Shown here piece by piece: positions 29,417 through 38,073 of a stretch of DNA of 64,000 bases. The notes beneath the pieces are model-generated. The model was not told the origin of the DNA, made no database searches, and was given only the letters and a program-made list of their open reading frames with translations. A program made the translations under genes and the position numbers. Numbering within the stretch: position 1 is the stretch's first letter; each line of letters begins with the position of its first letter. Source of the DNA: Glutamicibacter sp002979865 (lineage in GTDB: Bacteria > Actinomycetota > Actinomycetes > Actinomycetales > Micrococcaceae); the NCBI RefSeq assembly GCF_050030965.1, contig NZ_CP188297.1, positions 1,364,001-1,428,000 of the forward strand, written 5' to 3'.

Positions 29417-30400
29417 ATGACTTCAAAGATCCGCATCGGTATTGCTGGCTATGGGAATCTGGGACGCGGCGTCCAAGCCGCGATCGCCAAGAATCCGGAT
29501 ATGGAGCTGGTGGGCGTCTACACCCGCCGTGATCCGCAGGCCCTCCAGCTGGCTCAGCCGGCACCGCGGTTCGGCATCGATGAGCTGGAAAAGCACGCCG
29601 CGCAGATCGACGTATTGATCCTTTGCGGCGGCTCGAAATCGGACTTGCCGCAGCAGGGCCCGAAGTTCGCGGCGCTGTTCAACACCGTGGACAGCTTCGA
29701 TACCCACGCCCGCATCCCCGAGTACTACGCGTCCATCGACGGCCCGGCGAAGGCAGCTGGCAAGACCGCGCTGCTCTCCGTGGGCTGGGATCCGGGCATG
29801 TTCTCGATCAACCGGGTCTTCGGGGAGGCCTTGCTGCCTGACGGCGAAACCTACACCTTCTGGGGCCGCGGGCTGAGCCAGGGGCATTCGGATGCGATCC
29901 GCCGCGTCCCGGGCGTCGCCGCCGGCGTGCAGTACACCATCCCGAGCCAGGAGGCTATCGACCGGGTCCGGGCCGGCGAGCGCCCTTCCTTGAGCACCCG
30001 CGAGAAGCACCAGCGCGAATGCTTTGTCGTGCTCGAAGACGGTGCCGATCCGGAGTCGGTGCGCGAAGCCATCGTGACCATGGAGTACTACTTCGACCAG
30101 TACGACACCACGGTGCAGTTCATCGACGAGCAGACCTTGGCCGCCGAGCATTCGAGTATGCCGCATGGCGGGTTCGTGATCCGTTCGGGCAATACCAGCG
30201 ACGAGCAGAAGCAGGTCATCGAGTATTCGCTGGCCCTTGGCTCCAACCCGGAATTCACTTCCAGCGTGCTGGTGGCTTACGCCCGGGCCGCCTTCCGGAT
30301 GAACCAGCGCGGCATCACCGGTGCGCAGACCGTTTACGATGTGGCCCCGGGGCTGCTCTCGCCCAAATCCCCCGCACAGTTGCGCGCGGAGCTGCTCTAG
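29417..30400 (+). CDS. ddh: meso-diaminopimelate dehydrogenase
   Basis: 327 residues. The N-terminal NADP-binding fold starts IRIGIAGYGNLGRGVQAAI. Family features follow: VYTRRDP, VDVLILCGGSKSD-like loop (QIDVLILCGGSKSD), SFDTHARIPEY, and SVGWDPGMFSINRVFGEALL, the substrate-binding part of Ddh. It reductively aminates L-2-amino-6-oxopimelate to meso-diaminopimelate in one step and so bypasses the acylated branches of lysine synthesis. AAGGAAACGG precedes the ATG. It is transcribed alone between the sulfur operon and a convergent gene. Confidence 0.92.
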   Translation: MTSKIRIGIAGYGNLGRGVQAAIAKNPDMELVGVYTRRDPQALQLAQPAPRFGIDELEKHAAQIDVLILCGGSKSDLPQQGPKFAALFNTVDSFDTHARIPEYYASIDGPAKAAGKTALLSVGWDPGMFSINRVFGEALLPDGETYTFWGRGLSQGHSDAIRRVPGVAAGVQYTIPSQEAIDRVRAGERPSLSTREKHQRECFVVLEDGADPESVREAIVTMEYYFDQYDTTVQFIDEQTLAAEHSSMPHGGFVIRSGNTSDEQKQVIEYSLALGSNPEFTSSVLVAYARAAFRMNQRGITGAQTVYDVAPGLLSPKSPAQLRAELL

Positions 30401-30420
30401 GATTTTGCCGGGCCAGCAGC

Positions 30421-30873
30421 TCACCCGCTGGCGAGCGCATCCTTCTCCCAGGCCTCCACTGGCCCCGGGACCTGCACGAACAGCGGATGCAGGGCCACCT
30501 GCCCTGCCGGTTCCAAGCGGGCGATGCGCGCGGGATCCCGGACGGAGAGCTTGCGCAGCAGGTGCTCGCGCTCGAAGTGCACCTGCCCCTGGGTGACCGG
30601 GATCTTTTCCAGCTGCGCGGCGGCTGCCGGATGCAGGATCTTCGCGGCGTCGAAGCGATAGCCCCGGACAGCCGCTTCGTCCCACAAGCCCTGCAGATAG
30701 CCGCCCATATGCACCAGCGGGGCGGGCTGCGCCTTGAACCGGAGAAGCTGCGGGTGCCCTGTATAGCCCTTGGTCTGGCCGGCGAGCACCTTCTGGGCCA
30801 GCAGTGTTTCACGCCAACAGGCAACCAGCCCTTTGGCGTCGAGCAATGAGGGGTGCAGGGACCACAGTCGCAT
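30421..30873 (-). CDS. pyrimidine dimer DNA glycosylase-like protein
   Basis: 150 residues beginning MRLWSLHPSLLDAKGLVACW, which matches the Pyr_excise/T4 endonuclease V-like family (MRLWxLHPxyLDxKGLxAxWRE). The TKGYTGHPQL segment is also typical. Members are annotated as base-excision enzymes for UV dimers, but the actinobacterial branch is barely tested. The ATG lies 9 bases after the DUF779 stop, so it probably belongs to the same transcript. Name based on family resemblance. Confidence 0.75.
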   Translation of the reverse strand: MRLWSLHPSLLDAKGLVACWRETLLAQKVLAGQTKGYTGHPQLLRFKAQPAPLVHMGGYLQGLWDEAAVRGYRFDAAKILHPAAAAQLEKIPVTQGQVHFEREHLLRKLSVRDPARIARLEPAGQVALHPLFVQVPGPVEAWEKDALASG

Positions 30874-30882
30874 GGGCCAAGC

Positions 30883-31308
30883 CTAGTCGGGGTTCGGGCC
30901 AGCCGGGAACTCGATGATCTCGCTGCGAATCAAGAAGCGCTTGCCCTCCGGGGCTTCGACGGAGAAACCGGATCCCCGCCCGTTGACCACGTCAACGGTG
31001 AGCTTGGTGTGCTTCCAGTATTCGAATTGCTCCTTGGACATCCAGAAATCAATGTCGCCCAGGGCGGTGCCATCAGCGCCGTCCAGGGAAAGCACGCCGA
31101 GCCGGATGTCCGATCCCCCGGTGCGGAACTCGCCGGCCGGATAGCACATCGGCGAGGACCCGTCGCAGCATCCTCCGGACTGGTGGAACATCAGCGGGCC
31201 ATGGATCCCCCACAGCTTGCGCAGCAGGTCCAGGGCTTCGGAGGTGAAGGCCACCCGCGAGAACTCTTCGCCCTCGATTGCGGCGCGTGTTTCGGTTACG
31301 GTGCTCAT
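30883..31308 (-). CDS. DUF779 family protein
   Basis: 141 residues. The signature HQSGGCCDGSSPMCYPAGEF with three cysteines is diagnostic for DUF779. Its function is not established, though it is repeatedly found next to aldehyde dehydrogenase genes, as here. AGGAGCAGGAC precedes the ATG. A strong hairpin lies between adhP and this gene, so expression may depend on readthrough or on its own promoter. A role in cofactor or metal handling for the alcohol/aldehyde pathway is only a guess. Confidence 0.85.
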   Translation of the reverse strand: MSTVTETRAAIEGEEFSRVAFTSEALDLLRKLWGIHGPLMFHQSGGCCDGSSPMCYPAGEFRTGGSDIRLGVLSLDGADGTALGDIDFWMSKEQFEYWKHTKLTVDVVNGRGSGFSVEAPEGKRFLIRSEIIEFPAGPNPD

Positions 31309-31412
31309 GTCCTGCTCCTGCCTCGTTGTCCACGTCCGGATTTATCTCGTTGTGGCCAGTGTCCTCTTTTTGGGCCGCACCGTCCATCGCTCGGCCAGGG
31401 CGGCCAGGGCAC

Positions 31413-31452
31413 CGGTACCGGATGCCGCTTCGAAAAGCCGCATCCGGTACCG
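31413..31452 (-). terminator. hairpin after adhP
   Basis: CGGTACCGGATGCCGCTT (31413-31430) and its complement at 31435-31452 form an 18-bp stem with one mismatch and a CGAA loop, 25 bases past the adhP stop. It probably ends or attenuates the aldehyde/alcohol transcript before DUF779. Confidence 0.7.
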
Positions 31453-31476
31453 TGCCATCAACCGTTGCGGATCCGG

Positions 31477-32508
31477 CTACGCCCTGCCGGCGTAGTCGAT
31501 GACAACGCGCCCATCGATCTTGCCATGGCGCATTTCGTCGAATACGGCGTTGATGTCTTCCAGCGGGCGGGTATGGAAGGTCGGCTTGATCTTCCCTGCC
31601 GCATAGAATTCCAGCGCCTCGATCATGTCCTGCCGTGTTCCCACGATCGATCCGCGGATGGTCAGGCCCTTGAGCACGATGTCGAAAATGGGTGCGGGGA
31701 AATCACCGGCGGGCAGCCCGTTGAACACGATCGTTCCGCCGCGCCGGGTCATGCCGATCGCTTGCCCGAACGCCTTTGGATGCACCGCCGTAACCAGCAC
31801 GCCGTGCGTTCCGCCAACCTTCTGCTGGATGATCTCGGCCGGGTCCTGGGCGAAGGCATTGACGGTGATTTCCGCTCCATGCTTCGAGGCCAGCGCCAGC
31901 TTGTCATCGGCCACGTCAATGGCGATCACCCGCATGCCCATGGCCACCGCGTACTGCACCGCGATATGGCCCAGTCCGCCGATACCCGAAATAGCCACCC
32001 ACTGGCCGGGCTTGACCTCAGTCATCTTCAGGCCCTTGTAGACAGTCACTCCCGCGCACAGCACCGGCGCGATTTCATGGGGATCCGAGCCCTCCGGGAT
32101 GTGCGCGGCATAGCGGGAATCCACCAGCATGTACTGGCCGAAGGAACCGTCCACGGAGTACCCGCCATTGGACTGGGCTTCGCACAGCGTCTCCCAGCCG
32201 GTGCGGCAGTACTGGCAGTGCCCGCAGGCGCTAGCCAGCCACGCGTTGCCGATCATGTCCCCGAGCGCGACCTCGGTGACTCCTTCGCCGAGCTTTTCCA
32301 CGATGCCCACGCCTTCATGCCCGGGAATCAGCGGAAGCTTCGGCTTGACCGGCCAATCGCCCTCGGCGGCGTGCAGGTCGGTGTGGCAGACGCCCGAGGC
32401 GATCAGCTTCACCAGCACCTGGCCGGGGCCGGGCTCGGGGATCGCGGCGTCCTTCACCTGGAACTCTTCGCCGAAGCCCTCGACTATTGCAGCTTTCATC
32501 TTGCTCAT
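31477..32508 (-). CDS. adhP: zinc-dependent alcohol dehydrogenase
   Basis: 343 residues of the medium-chain dehydrogenase family. Catalytic zinc region: ASGVCHTDLHAAEGDW and GHEGVGIVEKLG. Structural zinc: CGHCQYCRTGWETLC. NAD-binding: AISGIGGLGHIAVQYA. The overall sequence fits AdhP, the propanol-preferring enzyme. I chose the ATG at 32508 because AAAGGAC lies eight bases before it; an in-frame ATG at 32526 has no such site. It oxidises or forms primary alcohols, upstream of the aldehyde dehydrogenase step encoded next door. Confidence 0.9.
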   Translation of the reverse strand: MSKMKAAIVEGFGEEFQVKDAAIPEPGPGQVLVKLIASGVCHTDLHAAEGDWPVKPKLPLIPGHEGVGIVEKLGEGVTEVALGDMIGNAWLASACGHCQYCRTGWETLCEAQSNGGYSVDGSFGQYMLVDSRYAAHIPEGSDPHEIAPVLCAGVTVYKGLKMTEVKPGQWVAISGIGGLGHIAVQYAVAMGMRVIAIDVADDKLALASKHGAEITVNAFAQDPAEIIQQKVGGTHGVLVTAVHPKAFGQAIGMTRRGGTIVFNGLPAGDFPAPIFDIVLKGLTIRGSIVGTRQDMIEALEFYAAGKIKPTFHTRPLEDINAVFDEMRHGKIDGRVVIDYAGRA

Positions 32509-32657
32509 GTACTTTGTCCTTTGCATGGCATTCGAAGGTGCGGGGTGCCGGCTGGTGTTCGGGGGATGAGGCCAATCGATCCCCGGACGCTGTCCCGGCT
32601 GGCCCCGTACCTTCGAGGTCTGTTGTCATCTCATGCTGCTCGTGGCAGCTACTGCTC

Positions 32658-34181
32658 CTAGAAGAAGCCCAGCTTGTCTTCCGAGTAGGAAACCAGCAGG
32701 TTCTTGGTCTGCTGGTAGTGGTCCAGCATCATCAGGTGGTTCTCGCGGCCGATACCCGAGGACTTGTATCCGCCGAAGGCCGAGTGCGCCGGGTAGGCGT
32801 GGTACTGGTTGACCCACACGCGTCCGGCCTGGATGGCGCGGCCGGCACGATAGGCCACGTTGCCATTGCGGCTCCACACCCCCGAACCCAACCCGTACAG
32901 GGTGTCGTTGGCGATGGAGATCGCGTCGTCGTAGTCCTTGAACTTGGTCACCGCTACCACCGGCCCGAAGATCTCCTCCTGGAAGATGCGCATGTCGTTG
33001 GTGCCCTCGAAGATGGTCGGCTGCACGTAGTAGCCGCCGGAGAGCTCTCCGCCCAGATCCGCCCGTCCCCCGCCGAGCAGCACCTTGGCGCCCTCGGACT
33101 TGCCGATGTCCATGTAGGAGAGGATCTTCTCCAGCTGGTCGTTGGATGCCTGGGCACCCATCATGGTGTCGGTATCCAGCGGGTGTCCCTGCTTGATGGC
33201 CTTGGTGCGGGCCACCACATGGCCCATGAAGCGGTCATAGATGCTTTCCTGGATCAGCGCACGCGATGGGCAGGTGCAGACTTCACCCTGGTTCAGCGCG
33301 AACAGCGTGAATCCTTCCTGCGCCTTGTCGTAGAAGGCGTCATCCTTGGCAGCGATGTCCTCGAAGAAGATGTTCGGGGACTTGCCGCCCAGTTCCAGGG
33401 TGACCGGGATCAGGTTTTCCGACGCGTACTGCATGATCAGCCGGCCGGTAGTGGTTTCGCCGGTGAAGGCGATCTTGCGGATGCGCTTGTTGGAGGCCAG
33501 CGGCTTGCCCGCTTCCACGCCGAAGCCGTTGACCACGTTCAGCACGCCTGCCGGCAACAGGTCGCCGATCAGTTCCATGAGAACCAGGATGGAGACCGGG
33601 GTCTGCTCGGCGGGCTTGAGCACGATCGCATTGCCGGCAGCCAGGGCCGGGGCGAGCTTCCACACGGCCATGAGCAGCGGGAAGTTCCACGGGATGATCT
33701 GCCCGACCACGCCCAGCGGCTCGTGATAGTGGTACGCGGTGGTGTCCTCGTCGAGCTGGGAGAGGCTGCCTTCCTGGGCGCGGATGGCGCCGGCGAAGTA
33801 GCGGAAGTGGTCAACTGCCAGCGGCAGGTCGGCATTCAGGCACTCGCGGATCGCCTTGCCGTTATCCCAGGTCTCGGCCACGGAGAGCATTTCAAGGTTT
33901 TCCTCGATGCGGTCCGCGATCTTGTTCAGGATGACTGCGCGTTCGGCCGGGCTGGTCTTGCCCCAGGCGCCAGCCGCCGCATGCGCCGCGTCCAGTGCTA
34001 CTTCGACGTCCTCTGCGGTGGAACGGGCCACCTCGCAGAAGACCTTGCCGGTGACCGGGGTGATGTTCTCGAAGTACATGCCCTTGACCGGGGCTACCCA
34101 TTCACCGCCGATGTAGTTCTCGTAGCGCGGCTTGAAATTGACCAGTGCTCCATCGGTATTAGGGTTTGCGTAAACCGCCAT
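32658..34181 (-). CDS. NAD(P)-dependent aldehyde dehydrogenase
   Basis: 507 residues of the ExaC/AcoD type. Cofactor site IIPWNFPLLMAVWKLAPAL and FTGETTTGRLI; the general base glutamate in VTLELGGKSPNIFF; the catalytic cysteine in LNQGEVCTCPSRAL. C-terminal YPAHSAFGGYKSSGIGREN is conserved. It oxidises acetaldehyde or related aldehydes to acids. AAGGAGA lies upstream of the ATG. It leads the minus-strand cluster with adhP and DUF779, and a CRP/GlxR-like palindrome sits 60 bases upstream. The GAF regulator gene lies behind that. Confidence 0.93.
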   Translation of the reverse strand: MAVYANPNTDGALVNFKPRYENYIGGEWVAPVKGMYFENITPVTGKVFCEVARSTAEDVEVALDAAHAAAGAWGKTSPAERAVILNKIADRIEENLEMLSVAETWDNGKAIRECLNADLPLAVDHFRYFAGAIRAQEGSLSQLDEDTTAYHYHEPLGVVGQIIPWNFPLLMAVWKLAPALAAGNAIVLKPAEQTPVSILVLMELIGDLLPAGVLNVVNGFGVEAGKPLASNKRIRKIAFTGETTTGRLIMQYASENLIPVTLELGGKSPNIFFEDIAAKDDAFYDKAQEGFTLFALNQGEVCTCPSRALIQESIYDRFMGHVVARTKAIKQGHPLDTDTMMGAQASNDQLEKILSYMDIGKSEGAKVLLGGGRADLGGELSGGYYVQPTIFEGTNDMRIFQEEIFGPVVAVTKFKDYDDAISIANDTLYGLGSGVWSRNGNVAYRAGRAIQAGRVWVNQYHAYPAHSAFGGYKSSGIGRENHLMMLDHYQQTKNLLVSYSEDKLGFF

Positions 34182-34241
34182 TGCTCCACGTCTCCTTAAT
34201 CGGATGTCCTGGCCGCGACGGCATCATCGCGGAACCATGCT

Positions 34242-34257
34242 TGTGACTCTAGTCACA
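34242..34257. promoter_or_regulatory. CRP/GlxR-type binding site
   Basis: TGTGACTCTAGTCACA is a perfect TGTGA-N6-TCACA palindrome (7-bp arms), the consensus of CRP and of actinobacterial GlxR. It is 61 bases upstream of the aldehyde dehydrogenase start, and so is placed for cAMP-dependent activation or repression. Binding is inferred. Confidence 0.7.
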
Positions 34258-34344
34258 TAAAGGTTGCAGGCAGGTTGCAACGGGTCCCAGATGACCGCAA
34301 TGGCATGTTCGTGCCTGGCGGGAGGAACGGCAATGGCAAGGAAC

Positions 34345-35565
34345 CTAGTTCTCGAGGGCCTGGACCTCGGCGACGACAAGTGAGCGCGCTGGCGATTGCG
34401 CAGGCAATTCGCGCAAGGCAGCTCGCAAGAGGCCAGGGTCAGCCAACTGGCGGCCCAGGTTCAGCAGCTGATGCGCAGTTCCTCGATCCAGCACCATTTC
34501 ACGCAGCGCGGCCTCGGTCCGGTACAGCAGCGAGACGATGCCTGGCGCCTGGGAGCGGGCCAGCAGGCCCGGGGAGTACAGCGGCAGGGCGGAATCGAGA
34601 TCGCCCTGCTCCAGTGCACGCCATAGGCGGCCAAGGGTCGTATGCAGGTCCCACTGAAGGCGGTACGGGCGTGAAGTCAAGGCACGCCCGCCTGGGCCCG
34701 CGAGTACCTTGCGCAGCCTGACGATTTCGGCGCGGACCGTGCCCTCGGCCGCGGAATCGGGACGCTCGAACAGCTCTTCCACCAGCTGGGCAGTGCTCAG
34801 GCCTTCCCGGTAGTGCGCCAGAAGGGTCAATATTTCTGCATGGCGAAGGGAAATCGGCACTGATCCCAGATGGGCCCCATCAGAGCGCCCCAAGTCCAGG
34901 TAGTCGGGATCGGCCACGACTCCGACACCCGGCAAGAGCAGCTGCGTTTCCGCAGCCATGACCGCCGCTTGCAGCAGCGGCAAGGAGTGCGTGGCAACGG
35001 CTTCCGGGCCACCGGTCAGGTCGATTGCGCCAATTACCTGACCAGTGCGCGGATCGCGGATCGGTACCGCCGAGCAGCTGTACTGCTGGGCTTGCTCATA
35101 GAGATGCTCAGCCCCCGAGACCTGCGAACCGGCCCCGGTTGCCAGCGCCATTCCCGGCGCGGATGTGCCAACACTCTTTTCTGCCCAGTCGGCACCTGCC
35201 ATGAAGCCCACGTGCTCGGCTTGGCTCATCGAACTGGTGCTTCCCGCAACCCACAACAAGGTTCCGCCGGCATCCGCAAGGGCGACCAAGAGATTGGCGT
35301 CGGTTGCGGCGGGAACAAGGAGCTTTTCGAAAACAGGCCAAATCCGCTGGAGCTCGCTGCGCTCGCGGGCAAGGCGCAACCGGTCGTTGCTCAGAACCGG
35401 CGGTTCTTGAACCGAGCCTGTTTGGGCCAGCGACCGTTTCCAGGATTCGCGCACGTCATTGCGCAATGGGAGGTCGCCCAGTCCGGTTTCCTGCGAGGAG
35501 AGCAGCTCGCGGGCTTTTTGTGCGCGGCGAGTTGCGTTGGACCAGTCGATGGCAGATGTGCTCAC
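34345..35565 (-). CDS. GAF-domain transcriptional regulator
   Basis: 406 residues. An N-terminal helical segment (RESWKRSLAQTG) precedes a GAF domain (FEKLLVPAATDANLLVALAD... and ... SVGTSAPGMALATG...EQAQQYSCSAVPIRDPRTG). This resembles the AcoR input half. The sigma-54 AAA+ domain is missing; instead the C-terminus (SLRHAEILTLLAHYREGLST) looks like a winged helix. It probably activates the downstream aldehyde dehydrogenase cluster in response to an aldehyde or acetoin-like signal. GTG start with GGGGGAGC in front. Same strand as its presumed target. Confidence 0.75.
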   Translation of the reverse strand: MSTSAIDWSNATRRAQKARELLSSQETGLGDLPLRNDVRESWKRSLAQTGSVQEPPVLSNDRLRLARERSELQRIWPVFEKLLVPAATDANLLVALADAGGTLLWVAGSTSSMSQAEHVGFMAGADWAEKSVGTSAPGMALATGAGSQVSGAEHLYEQAQQYSCSAVPIRDPRTGQVIGAIDLTGGPEAVATHSLPLLQAAVMAAETQLLLPGVGVVADPDYLDLGRSDGAHLGSVPISLRHAEILTLLAHYREGLSTAQLVEELFERPDSAAEGTVRAEIVRLRKVLAGPGGRALTSRPYRLQWDLHTTLGRLWRALEQGDLDSALPLYSPGLLARSQAPGIVSLLYRTEAALREMVLDRGTAHQLLNLGRQLADPGLLRAALRELPAQSPARSLVVAEVQALEN

Positions 35566-35658
35566 GCTCCCCCTTCACCCCGTCGGAAAGATGGTTCTGT
35601 GCAGTTCCAACCAGACTAGGCGAAGAGGGGATGCTTGAGAAGAGGCGTGCTCCAACCC

Positions 35659-37437
35659 CTACTTCAACAGTTCAATCAGGGCATCCTCGTGGGTCAGCTG
35701 CGGGTGGTGCCCCGCGGAGGGAATGGAGTGCAGTCCAGCCTCGGGCCGGGACTCCAGCTGCCGGATTGCGGCGGGGTCCAATGGGTCTTCGGCTCCCCAG
35801 ATAATTCGGAGCGGACCGTCATAGCGATCGAGCATCTCCCGCAACTGCCGGCGCCACTGCTTGGAACTCGCCAGGGCGAGATGGCCAGCTACCGCGGCGG
35901 CGGTACTTCGCTTCAGATCGCTGACGCTGGAGACCAAGGCAGTTGAGCTCGCCTCGTTGCCGGTCAATTGACGTGAGAGTTGCTCCGCGGTCGCATGGCG
36001 CAAATAGCCGCGGACCAGCGGCTGGAACCTTGGCGCCTTCCCTGCGGGCCCTTGCAAGAAAAACGGCGCAACCAAGGTCAGCGAGCGGACCTTGCCCGGC
36101 AGTCGACCCGCGGCGAGCGTGGCGGCGGCTGCCCCGATGGAGTGCCCGATCAGATCCACCGGGCCGCCTGCCAGGAGAGCGGGAAGCCACCGGTCCCAAT
36201 CCGGGACGCCCCGTCCGCCGCTGAGCCCAAGCCCTGGCAGGTCAACGGCCCGTCCGCCAATGCCCTGAGCTACTGTGGCCCAGGTATCGGCATTTACCGG
36301 AAGGCCAGGGAAGATCAACCGGCGTTCCTCGCGGTCGCCCAGCTCAAAAGTTCTCACTCCCCCGACATCTACATAGCGGCGTGCCCCAGATGCCGCGGCC
36401 CCGAATCGGTGGGCGGCCAGATAGTCGGCCCAGCGCTCCAGAGAGGAACCAACGTCAGGCATCTGGATTCCGTGCCGGTTGGCGAATTCGATCGCGGGCC
36501 CGGTCGGATAGCGGTCCGCGGACATGAAGTGGAGCGTTTCCGGATCGGCTTTGGTGATCCACGAAGGAAGAGCCTTGATTAGTCCCACGGGCAAGCGCAG
36601 CTTGGGGACTTTCGCGCCAAGATGCCGGCCAGTTTCGGCCAGCAAGCGCCCCAGTGGCGCAGTGGCGTCATCCAGCAGCCAGTAGGATTTGCCTATCGCC
36701 TCCGGCGCAATGGCCACGGCCGCCATGAACGCAGCCATATAGTCGACCGTGAGCACCGGTAAGAAAGTCGAGTCACCTGCGGGAAGAGCTGCGGTTTTCC
36801 CTTCCCAGAGCTGCTCAATGGTGCCGGCCAGCCCGATGTGCTGGTCGGATTCCCCGGTAATGCTGTGGCCGATGACGCTGGCCGGATTGACGATGGTCCA
36901 AGGGATTCCGTGTTCTTTGCCGAGGGCTTGGAAGACCGCGTCGGACTCCACTTTCGAGGCTTCGTATGCGCCTAGTTTCCGGTAGAGATGATCGCGGTAG
37001 TCCTGCGGCCACGGAACCTTCGAGGGATCCTGCCCGCCGACTCGGTAGCCGGAAATATGCACAATGCGCTGCAGCTCTGGCAGCGCTGCAGCAAAATCCA
37101 CCAGCTTCTCGACGATGCCAACATTAGCGCTGCGGGCTTCCTGCGGGCTCATGCCGAATCGGTAGGTGCCGGCGCAATTGTGAATTTCGGTGACGCTGGT
37201 GAAGGCCGCAGGTCCGCCAGCCAGGATTTCGGGGGCGTCGAAGTCGACGATCGCGGTATTGATCTCTTGTTCCAGTCCGTGCTGGCTCAGCCAATTCTTG
37301 ACCTTCGCTGCGGATTCAGCATTCCGGACAGCTGCGGTTACCTGCGTTCGGGCGTCGAGGAGAGCAAGGATCAGATGCCTGCCGATTAGTCCCGATGCCC
37401 CGAAAACCAGCGCATGGCGAAGGTTGGCTCCGTGCAT
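35659..37437 (-). CDS. SDR-alpha/beta hydrolase fusion protein
   Basis: 592 residues in two domains. Residues 1-370 are an extended short-chain dehydrogenase with VFGASGLIGRHL, IHNCAGTYRFG and an active-site YEASK. Residues about 390-592 are an alpha/beta hydrolase with LIFPGLPVNADTW, nucleophile loop GHSIGAA, WGAEDPLDP with the acid, and AGHHPQLTHED with the histidine. Such a fusion could reduce a keto or aldehyde group and hydrolyse an ester of the same molecule. The ATG at 37437 shares one base with the TetR stop (TGATG), so it is coupled to that regulator. Confidence 0.82.
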   Translation of the reverse strand: MHGANLRHALVFGASGLIGRHLILALLDARTQVTAAVRNAESAAKVKNWLSQHGLEQEINTAIVDFDAPEILAGGPAAFTSVTEIHNCAGTYRFGMSPQEARSANVGIVEKLVDFAAALPELQRIVHISGYRVGGQDPSKVPWPQDYRDHLYRKLGAYEASKVESDAVFQALGKEHGIPWTIVNPASVIGHSITGESDQHIGLAGTIEQLWEGKTAALPAGDSTFLPVLTVDYMAAFMAAVAIAPEAIGKSYWLLDDATAPLGRLLAETGRHLGAKVPKLRLPVGLIKALPSWITKADPETLHFMSADRYPTGPAIEFANRHGIQMPDVGSSLERWADYLAAHRFGAAASGARRYVDVGGVRTFELGDREERRLIFPGLPVNADTWATVAQGIGGRAVDLPGLGLSGGRGVPDWDRWLPALLAGGPVDLIGHSIGAAAATLAAGRLPGKVRSLTLVAPFFLQGPAGKAPRFQPLVRGYLRHATAEQLSRQLTGNEASSTALVSSVSDLKRSTAAAVAGHLALASSKQWRRQLREMLDRYDGPLRIIWGAEDPLDPAAIRQLESRPEAGLHSIPSAGHHPQLTHEDALIELLK

Positions 37438-38036
37438 CAATTCTGGTCCCCTTCGCCCTGTTGGCGCAGGCCAATGAGGTCGGCTACCGCGTCGGCGGCG
37501 GCGAGAAGCGGCCGGGTGCTTTTCATCGCCCGGGAAACGATGGCGGCCCCTTCGATGGTCGAGACGATAACAGTTGCCAGGGACTTCGCTTGGGCATTGC
37601 CCACGCCATCGGCTTCGAGCAGGGCAGTGGTCGGAGTGATCCATGACTCGAATGCGGTGGCGCAGGCTTGCCGCAGGCGTTCACTTGAGTCTCCCATTTC
37701 CAAGGTCACCACTGACACGGGGCAGCCTAAGCGGAAGCCGCTATCGCTGATGATGGCGGCCAACGCTTGGATAGCAAGCTTGGCGGCTTCGGCAGCACCT
37801 CCTGCGCTCTGGGCGACCTGGATAATCATGGTCTCGAATTGCTTGGCGGCCAGTTCTACTGCGGCCACGCCCAGCCCCTCTTTCCCATCGGGGAAGTGGA
37901 AATAGACCGACCCCTTTGGTGCTGCAGCGTGCTCGATCACTGCATTGAGGCCGGTGCCGCTGTATCCGCTGGTCTGGATGAGTTCAAGCATGGACTCTGC
38001 GAGCCGTGCCTTGGTGAGGTCTCCTTTGGAAGTCAT
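37437..38036 (-). CDS. TetR family repressor, LmrA/YxaF-like
   Basis: 199 residues. The N-terminal helix-turn-helix reads YSGTGLNAVIEHAAAPKGSVYFHFPDGKE, typical of TetR proteins (APKGSxYxHFPxGKEeL pattern). The C-terminal domain resembles LmrA/YxaF regulators, which sense drugs or flavonoids. The ATG has no Shine-Dalgarno; the proposed -10 TATTTT lies only 7 bases before it, so the mRNA is probably leaderless. Its gene precedes and overlaps the fusion enzyme gene, which it likely controls together with itself. Confidence 0.82.
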   Translation of the reverse strand: MTSKGDLTKARLAESMLELIQTSGYSGTGLNAVIEHAAAPKGSVYFHFPDGKEGLGVAAVELAAKQFETMIIQVAQSAGGAAEAAKLAIQALAAIISDSGFRLGCPVSVVTLEMGDSSERLRQACATAFESWITPTTALLEADGVGNAQAKSLATVIVSTIEGAAIVSRAMKSTRPLLAAADAVADLIGLRQQGEGDQN

Positions 38037-38073
38037 ACAATTAAAAATAGACCAGTCTATATATTTTTACAAT
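38037..38073 (-). promoter_or_regulatory. leaderless TetR promoter with internal operator
   Basis: On the minus strand TTGTAA, 17 bases, TATTTT, 7 bases, ATG. The palindrome ATAGACCAGTCTAT (38047-38060) lies between the hexamers. It matches the ATAGACyGGTCTAT-like operators of LmrA/YxaF regulators. A bound repressor would cover the whole promoter. Strong pattern, no experimental support here. Confidence 0.7.

Noticed and set aside
30853..34199. Long plus-strand frames over adhP and aldehyde dehydrogenase
   Set aside because: Antisense of strongly conserved genes, with no ribosome sites or domains.
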